The position numbers and the translations under genes are program-made. DNA of 11,254 nt, taken from the NCBI GenBank assembly GCA_030064795.1, contig JASJEI010000149.1, positions 1 through 11,254 on the forward strand. The letters run 5' to 3'. Source of the DNA: Pleurocapsa sp. MO_226.B13 (GTDB taxonomy: Bacteria; Cyanobacteriota; Cyanobacteriia; Cyanobacteriales; Xenococcaceae). This document shows positions 7,275 through 11,254 of this stretch, piece by piece. The notes under the pieces are model-generated. The model did no database searches. It had not been told where the DNA came from and worked only from the letters and a program-made list of their open reading frames with translations. The stretch's first letter is position 1; each line of letters begins with the position of its first letter.

Positions 7275-9371
7275 ATGGCCAAACAATTATCGCTGAAACA
7301 GTTAATTATCTGTGGGTTGGAAAAAGACACAGCCATTGCTATACTATCCCGAATTAATCAATTGCTTGTTTCTTTACCTACGGTTGAATGCTGGCAATAT
7401 TTGAGTCGAGAAATACTCAAACCGTACTACCCGTTTGCGGTACATGAATTGCTTTATCAGACTGTCTTTGCTCATTGGGATTCCAGCCAAGGAACTCCAC
7501 CAGTTTGGATTCCTGCTGAGAAGGAGATTAAAACTACCAATATTGCTGCTTTGATGCAGGAGTTAAATATCGCTTCTTATTCAAAACTCCATGATTGGTC
7601 GATTCAACATCGTGCCGAGTTTTGGGACGTAATGATTAAACGACTCAATATTTATTTTAAAGCCAGATATACTCAAGTTGTCGATCTGTCTCAGGGTATC
7701 GAATCCCCCCGATGGTTGGTAGGTGCGCGTCTCAATATTGTGGAAAGCTGCTTTCAAGCGGATAAAAATGACACTGCTATTATTTGGCAAAAACCAGGAG
7801 GCTCTTTATCTAGCCTCACTTACGGCGAACTAGAAGCTTTGACCAATCGCGTCGCTAACAGTTTACTAGATTTGGGTTATGTTTCAGGCGATCGCCTGGC
7901 TATTGCGATGCCAATGACTGCCGAGTCTGTAGCGATTTATCTGGGAATTATTAAGGCTGGTTGTGTAGTGGTATCTATTGCCGATAGTTTAGCTACTGAA
8001 GAAATCGCGATTCGGCTGCAACTCTCTCAAGCCAAGGCAGTCTTTACTCAGGACTATATTTTACGTGGGGAGAAACAGTTACCTCTGTATAGCAAAGTTA
8101 TAGATGCAAATCCTCTTCAAGCGATCGCTCTACCTAGTAGTTCCTCTTTATCGGTTAAACTGCGTCAGCAAGATTTATCTTGGTTTGAGTTTCTCAGTCC
8201 CAATCGACAATTTAATGCTTTTTCTGCCCAACCCGACGCTGATACCAATATTCTCTTCTCTTCAGGTACTACGGGAAACCCCAAAGCAATTCCCTGGACT
8301 CAAACCACTCCTCTTAAATGTGCCGTTGACGGATATTTACATCACGATATTCACCCAGGGGAAGTAGTTGCGTGGCCGACTAATCTCGGCTGGATGATGG
8401 GACCTTGGCTGATCTATGCCAGTCTGATTGATCGCGCCACCATCGCTCTCTATTATGACGCACCAACCGATCGAGGATTTGGTCAGTTTGTCCAAGATGC
8501 ACGGGTTAATATGCTCGGTGTTGTACCCAGTTTAGTCAATACCTGGAAAGTTTCTAACTGTATGCAGGGATTAGATTGGAGTGCAATTAAAACCTTTAGT
8601 TCTACGGGGGAATGTTCTAACCCCCAGGATATGCTATTTCTGATGTCTTTGGCTGGATACAAACCGATTATCGAATACTGTGGCGGTACGGAAATCGGTG
8701 GTGGATATCTTACTGGTACGCTAGTGCAACCTTGCTCCCTTTCAACCTTTAGTACACCAGCTTTAGGACTAGACTTGGTTATCTTTGACGAAGACGATCG
8801 CTCTTGCGATCGCGGGGAAGTATATATTATTCCTCCTTCCATTGGACTTTCTACCAAGTTGTTAAATAAAGACCACCATCAGGTTTATTTTGCCCATACG
8901 CCCTACCCTAATCTCCGCCGTCACGGCGATCGCATCGAACGTCTGCCCCATTCTTATTATCGTGCCCAAGGTCGTGCTGACGATACGATGAATTTGGGGG
9001 GCATCAAAGTTAGTTCGGCGGAAATCGAACGGGTATTAAATGCGGTAGAAGGAGTCCACGAAACTGCCGCAATCGCTATTGCTCCACCTGAAGGAGGTAG
9101 GTGTCAATTAGTCATCTTTGCAGTGGTCGCTTCTGACTTTTGCAGCGATCGAGTCAGCTTAATGACTACTATGCAAAAAGCCATCAAACAGCATCTCAAT
9201 CCCTTATTCAAAATTAGCGGTCTAAAACTGCTGGAGGCATTACCTCGCACTGCTTCCAATAAAATCACGCGTCGAATTTTACGCGATCACTTTAAGACAT
9301 CCTCTGGGAGGTTCGGAGACAAGGATCGTGGTGGTAGGGCAGTGTTGCAAAAAGATGAGATAAAAGAATAA
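7275..9371 (+). CDS. Adenylate-forming acyl-CoA synthetase, AAE17/AAE18-like
   Basis: This 698-residue ANL-superfamily enzyme should activate a carboxylic acid to acyl-AMP and then acyl-CoA. The first 130 or so residues (including PFAVHELLYQTVFAHWD and PPVWIP) resemble the N-terminal extension of plant peroxisomal AAE17/AAE18 and their bacterial relatives. Core motifs are the P-loop LFSSGTTGNPKAIPWTQ (327-343), YCGGTEIGGGY (468-478), HGDRIERL (550-557) and the hinge GRADDTMNLGGIKVSSAEIE (566-585). The catalytic lysine K663 lies in LPRTASNKITRRILRDHF, so the domain is complete to about residue 674. The final 24 or so residues look foreign. Their DNA holds a TTCGGAGA word and, from 9337, a likely IS6 terminal repeat. 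The gene follows the threonine enzymes by 107 bp, and a purine-rich stretch (7259-7272) precedes the ATG. Acetate, propionate or acetoacetate are candidate substrates, but this is not readable from sequence. Confidence 0.85.
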   Translation: MAKQLSLKQLIICGLEKDTAIAILSRINQLLVSLPTVECWQYLSREILKPYYPFAVHELLYQTVFAHWDSSQGTPPVWIPAEKEIKTTNIAALMQELNIASYSKLHDWSIQHRAEFWDVMIKRLNIYFKARYTQVVDLSQGIESPRWLVGARLNIVESCFQADKNDTAIIWQKPGGSLSSLTYGELEALTNRVANSLLDLGYVSGDRLAIAMPMTAESVAIYLGIIKAGCVVVSIADSLATEEIAIRLQLSQAKAVFTQDYILRGEKQLPLYSKVIDANPLQAIALPSSSSLSVKLRQQDLSWFEFLSPNRQFNAFSAQPDADTNILFSSGTTGNPKAIPWTQTTPLKCAVDGYLHHDIHPGEVVAWPTNLGWMMGPWLIYASLIDRATIALYYDAPTDRGFGQFVQDARVNMLGVVPSLVNTWKVSNCMQGLDWSAIKTFSSTGECSNPQDMLFLMSLAGYKPIIEYCGGTEIGGGYLTGTLVQPCSLSTFSTPALGLDLVIFDEDDRSCDRGEVYIIPPSIGLSTKLLNKDHHQVYFAHTPYPNLRRHGDRIERLPHSYYRAQGRADDTMNLGGIKVSSAEIERVLNAVEGVHETAAIAIAPPEGGRCQLVIFAVVASDFCSDRVSLMTTMQKAIKQHLNPLFKISGLKLLEALPRTASNKITRRILRDHFKTSSGRFGDKDRGGRAVLQKDEIKE
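9337..9351. repeat. Likely IS6-family terminal inverted repeat
   Basis: GGGCAGTGTTGCAAA closely resembles the IS6-family end typified by IS26 (GGCACTGTTGCAAA). It lies 62 bases beyond the transposase stop (minus strand), a distance that suits the 3' end of such an element. It overlaps the last codons of the synthetase gene. No matching inverted copy is visible on the other side, so the element is incomplete. Confidence 0.55.
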
Positions 9372-9413
9372 AAATAAAGATAAGCTTTGAATTAATCTGC
9401 TTTTCTCTCAAAT

Positions 9414-9720
9414 TTACACAGCTATCCCAAATAAAGAATGAATAAACTGCAAGCAGCGGACGGCGCACAGGGCGAATGCATTCGCCCTTGCGTACCGCTT
9501 AATTTGACCTAGAATATCATCTCGTTTCACATTCTTGATTTGACCTTTTCGGATCATATTCATCGATTCATATCCTGCGATGGTGCGATTAGCACTCCAG
9601 AAATTCCTAAAGTTTTGACTGGCAATAACTCTCCGCTTCGTATAACGATGATCTTGTTCAATCAAATTATTGGCGTAGTTCAAAAACGGGGTATTTTGGG
9701 TAACATTTTGCAGCTCAAAT
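9414..9720 (-). pseudogene. IS6-family transposase, C-terminal fragment
   Basis: The minus-strand frame reads NTPFLNYANNLIEQDHRYTK and continues through RTIAGYESMNMIRKGQI to a FIHSLFGIAV end. This is the hallmark final block of IS6 (IS26/IS240-like) DDE transposases, including the last catalytic Glu in IEQDHR. The two catalytic Asp residues and the N-terminal helix-turn-helix are absent, and an in-frame TAA interrupts the frame at about 9726, so it is dead. The longest open part begins with a TTG at 9683, which is not a real start. Within it, about ten residues (around RANAFALCA) are encoded by a 20-bp perfect palindrome at 9469-9488 that is a dispersed cyanobacterial-type repeat, so the fragment was itself invaded. 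Confidence 0.75.
9469..9488. repeat. Perfect 20-bp palindrome AGGGCGAATGCATTCGCCCT
   Basis: The sequence is its own reverse complement over 20 bases. GGGCGAATGCATTCGCCC-type palindromes are familiar as dispersed repeats in cyanobacterial genomes. Here it lies in frame within the transposase fragment and does not break the reading frame. Confidence 0.75.
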
Positions 9721-9784
9721 TAAGCCAAGTTTTGACTTCGCTGACAGAACAAGAGTATTATGATCAAACCTAATTCTCAGGCAC

Positions 9785-9831
9785 GTTGAAAAAGCTCAAA
9801 TCCTAATATTTGGATTGACTTTTTATTCAAC
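9785..9831. terminator. Long imperfect hairpin beside the IS6 fragment
   Basis: GTTGAAAAAG-CTCAAATCC pairs imperfectly with GGATTGA-CTTTTTATTCAAC around an AT loop (TAATATTT). The lower stem has A-runs on the left and T-runs on the right, so it could act as a terminator in either direction or be a relic of a mobile-element end. No gene visibly needs it. Confidence 0.35.
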
Positions 9832-9947
9832 CAAAACCGACTTTTCAAATTAGGCAGATTTACCGATTGCCTTTTCAGTTTTTTCCGTTAGCTTGTGGCT
9901 TGAAAGTCTAATCTTTTATCTTTAAATTCCTATTTTTAACTCATCAA

Positions 9948-9970
9948 CCCTGGTTAACTTATAACCAGGG
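9948..9970. terminator. Perfect 9-bp stem-loop, possible terminator
   Basis: CCCTGGTTA (9948-9956) and TAACCAGGG (9962-9970) are perfect inverted copies with a 5-base loop. The downstream T content is moderate (CTTAGATTTATTT), so intrinsic termination on the plus strand is possible but not strong. It sits just upstream of the candidate promoter of the hydrolase gene and may insulate it. Confidence 0.45.
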
Positions 9971-9981
9971 CTTAGATTTAT

Positions 9982-10010
9982 TTGCCAGTCGCGATCGCGG
10001 TAAGTATACA
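9982..10010 (+). promoter_or_regulatory. Candidate promoter of the SGNH hydrolase gene
   Basis: TTGCCA (9982-9987) and TATACA (10005-10010) are separated by 17 bases, close to the sigma-70 consensus (5 of 6 and 4 of 6). The spacer contains a HIP1 GCGATCGC octamer. Transcription would begin near 10017, just before the ribosome-site-like GAGGGAG at 10022-10028. Confidence 0.4.
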
Positions 10011-10033
10011 AGCAGATCGTCGAGGGAGCGATC

Positions 10034-10771
10034 TTGTTGGCTGTATCGGCAAACCGTTTGATGACGACGTATATTCAACAAATGCCAGTGAAAAAATACC
10101 GACCTAGCAATCGAGCAGATTTCTCTAAAATCGCCTTGATCATTATTTTTACCCTGAGCTATGCTCTACTCTTAAATAGCTGTCAAAGTAGATTCGATCG
10201 CATCGCTAATATCAATAATGGAACGGGAGAAAAAATCTTGGCTTTAGGAGATAGTATTACGGCGGGTTATGGCTTAGACCAGAAGCACGCTTATCCCTAT
10301 CTTCTCAGTCAAAAAATTAATTTACCTATTGTCAATCTTGGTGTTAGTGGAGATCGAACGGAGGATGCTTTAGCCCGATTATCAGAAGATGTTCTCAGAG
10401 AAAATCCTTGGATGGTAATCGTTGCTTTGGGAGGAAATGATTTTTTAAAGAAAGTTCCAAAAACAGTAACCGAACAAAATCTCAAGGAAATAATCGCTCA
10501 AGTACAAGCACAAAAAGCCATAACTGTAATTTTAGGAATGAATTTAGGATTGTTTACTGATGAATATAAAGACTTATATCAGCGTGTGGCTGAAGAAACT
10601 AATTCTTATTTAATTCCTCAAGTACTTAAAGGAATTATCGATCACCCTAAGCATCGACAACAGGATCTTATTCACCCCAATCAAATCGGTCAAGAAATTT
10701 TAGCCGACAAAATTGCTCTGGCTCTAGATCCTTTGTTAAAGCAAGCCAAACTACCAGTTAGCTTCAAATAA
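10034..10771 (+). CDS. SGNH/GDSL-family hydrolase, probable lipoprotein (arylesterase/TesA-like)
   Basis: This is a lipase/esterase of the SGNH superfamily resembling TesA and arylesterases. Counting from the TTG at 10034, Block I is ALGDSITAGYG with nucleophile S74. Block II is NLGVSGDRT, Block III is GGND with N135, and Block V is DLIHPN with D211 and H214, so all catalytic positions are present. A hydrophobic stretch (33-47) ends in LLLNSC with C50. This is a plausible lipobox, though Asn before Ser-Cys is less common, suggesting a membrane-anchored or exported enzyme. Two starts are possible. TTG 10034 has a well-placed GAGGGAG ribosome site (10022-10028). ATG 10082 gives a more usual signal-peptide length (cysteine at 34) but no ribosome site. 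The gene stands alone between decayed mobile DNA on both sides. Substrate esters cannot be inferred. Confidence 0.85.
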   Translation: MLAVSANRLMTTYIQQMPVKKYRPSNRADFSKIALIIIFTLSYALLLNSCQSRFDRIANINNGTGEKILALGDSITAGYGLDQKHAYPYLLSQKINLPIVNLGVSGDRTEDALARLSEDVLRENPWMVIVALGGNDFLKKVPKTVTEQNLKEIIAQVQAQKAITVILGMNLGLFTDEYKDLYQRVAEETNSYLIPQVLKGIIDHPKHRQQDLIHPNQIGQEILADKIALALDPLLKQAKLPVSFK

Positions 10772-10914
10772 GTATTTCCAATTAAGGAACTGAACAATAT
10801 TTTTATTTCAGCAAACAAACTGGAATCGACTGAGACAATATTGTCAAAATGACTAGAAAGTACCTAAACAAAATTAATTACACAATCTTATTTTTCCTTT
10901 TCCCTTGTTTTTTT
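10772..10914. other. AT-rich spacer after the hydrolase gene
   Basis: The spacer contains a perfect 12-bp palindrome GACAATATTGTC at 10834-10845 and a pyrimidine-rich run at about 10888-10914. No clear GC-rich terminator for the hydrolase is visible. Confidence 0.4.
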
Positions 10915-10923
10915 CTAGGGTAG
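10849..10923 (+). pseudogene. 24-codon hydrophobic ORF closed by the MITE-like element
   Basis: An ATG ORF encodes a short basic start (MTRKYLNK) followed by a hydrophobic run (YTILFFLFPCFFLG) and ends at a TAG that lies inside the repeat element beginning at 10915. The layout resembles a signal peptide or a membrane segment cut off by an insertion. It has no ribosome site and could equally be chance in a T-rich tract. Confidence 0.2.
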
Positions 10924-11045
10924 CAAAATAGACTGGACTGACAATTGAAACGTAGTAAATCCGTTATCGCTTGAAAATCAGATCTACGTGTTTAAGCCTT
11001 TTCAAGCAACACAAAAAACTTTTCCAGTCTATTTTGCCATCCTAG
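10915..11045. repeat. 131-bp MITE-like element with 23-bp inverted ends and nested hairpin
   Basis: The ends 10915-10937 and 11023-11045 are inverted copies matching at 21 of 23 positions. They share the core GCAAAATAGACTGGA, and both outer ends start CTAGG. Inside, GCTTGAAAA (10969-10977) pairs with TTTTCAAGC (10999-11007), and AAACGTAG pairs roughly with CTACGTGTTT, so the whole unit can fold into a long hairpin. There is no coding capacity. These are the traits of a miniature inverted-repeat transposable element, but only one copy is visible here. Confidence 0.6.
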
Positions 11046-11059
11046 GGCGTGTTTTAAAA

Positions 11060-11113
11060 CTATAACCACATGAGGACAGAAGCGATAGTCAGCATGGTCA
11101 GGTAGTTTTCGGC
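11060..11113 (-). pseudogene. IS5-family transposase C-terminal stub
   Basis: The minus-strand frame reads AENYLTMLTIASVLMWL then a stop. This resembles the last helix of IS5-group transposases (ENYL-x-ML-x-IAS type). A TGA immediately upstream (11114-11116) breaks the frame, and nothing recognisable continues beyond. Next to it, GGGCGTGTTTTAAAAC (about 11045-11060) resembles an IS5-type terminal repeat abutting a CTAG site shared with the MITE-like element. The match is short, so confidence is limited. Confidence 0.4.
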
Positions 11114-11150
11114 TCAATACTGTTCGGTTAAGCAGAAAATATGAGTAAAT

Positions 11151-11184
11151 GGAAGTTTGTTAGAAATAATCTAAATGCAACTTC
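11151..11184. repeat. Imperfect hairpin near the window end
   Basis: GGAAGTT...TTAGA pairs with TCTAA...AACTTCC around an AATAA loop, with an internal bulge. The rest of 11114-11254 shows no gene on either strand that I can support. Confidence 0.3.
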
Positions 11185-11254
11185 CTAAATTGACTCTAGT
11201 TTCTCCAAAAATCCAATCAGGTGACTTATTCCCAGCACTCGAATTGGTGATGTC

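Larger units (their letters stand above)
9337..9720 (-). mobile_element. Truncated IS6-family insertion sequence
   Basis: The element is defined by the terminal repeat at 9337-9351 and the transposase C-terminal part on the minus strand. A full IS6-family element is about 800 bp; only some 385 bp can be recognised. The 5' two thirds of the transposase and the distal inverted repeat are missing. The right boundary near 9720 is where recognisable protein similarity fades and is approximate. Confidence 0.6.

Noticed and set aside
8483..8857. 124-codon minus-strand ORF
   Set aside because: It lies wholly opposite conserved core motifs of the acyl-CoA synthetase and shows no family features.
9540..9773. 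Plus-strand ORF of 77 codons
   Set aside because: Most of it is antisense to the recognisable IS6 transposase fragment. Its last 20 codons beyond the fragment match nothing I know.

Overview
The window looks like an accessory stretch of a cyanobacterial chromosome. The octamer GCGATCGC (the HIP1 palindrome of cyanobacteria) recurs throughout, for example at 268-275, 2049-2056, 2080-2087 and in the 9991 region. The window also carries a palindromic AGGGCGAATGCATTCGCCCT repeat, a TTCGGAGTACTCGC-type intergenic repeat, and IS6-like and IS5-like transposase fragments. I cannot assign a genus.

All complete protein genes lie on the plus strand. Left part (10-3118): a homogentisate 1,2-dioxygenase-family cupin overlaps by 4 bp a heme-oxygenase-like protein with a probable di-iron site. 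After a short gap comes a DUF1838-family protein. A two-step oxidative role for the first two genes is an inference. A glyoxalase-like (VOC) gene remnant lies in the next gap.

Middle part (3674-9371): a threonine-catabolism block. It contains an SDR-type L-threonine 3-dehydrogenase, glycine C-acetyltransferase (kbl), a PLP threonine ammonia-lyase with an ACT domain, and an adenylate-forming acyl-CoA synthetase resembling plant AAE17/AAE18. The first two together turn threonine into glycine and acetyl-CoA. The third deaminates threonine to 2-oxobutanoate. The synthetase could activate a downstream carboxylate, but its substrate cannot be read from sequence.

Right part (9337-11254): decayed mobile DNA around one intact gene, a secreted or lipoprotein SGNH/GDSL hydrolase. 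Here lie an IS6-family transposase C-terminal fragment with a likely terminal inverted repeat, hairpins, a 131-bp MITE-like element with 23-bp inverted ends, and an IS5-like transposase stub.

The most distinctive theme is that repeats and mobile-element ends appear to supply the 3' ends of reading frames. The threonine dehydrogenase tail is encoded by an intergenic-type repeat, the acyl-CoA synthetase tail runs into an IS6-type terminal repeat, the transposase fragment contains an in-frame palindrome, and a tiny signal-peptide-like ORF is closed by the MITE. I found no CRISPR array, tRNA, rRNA or phage gene.
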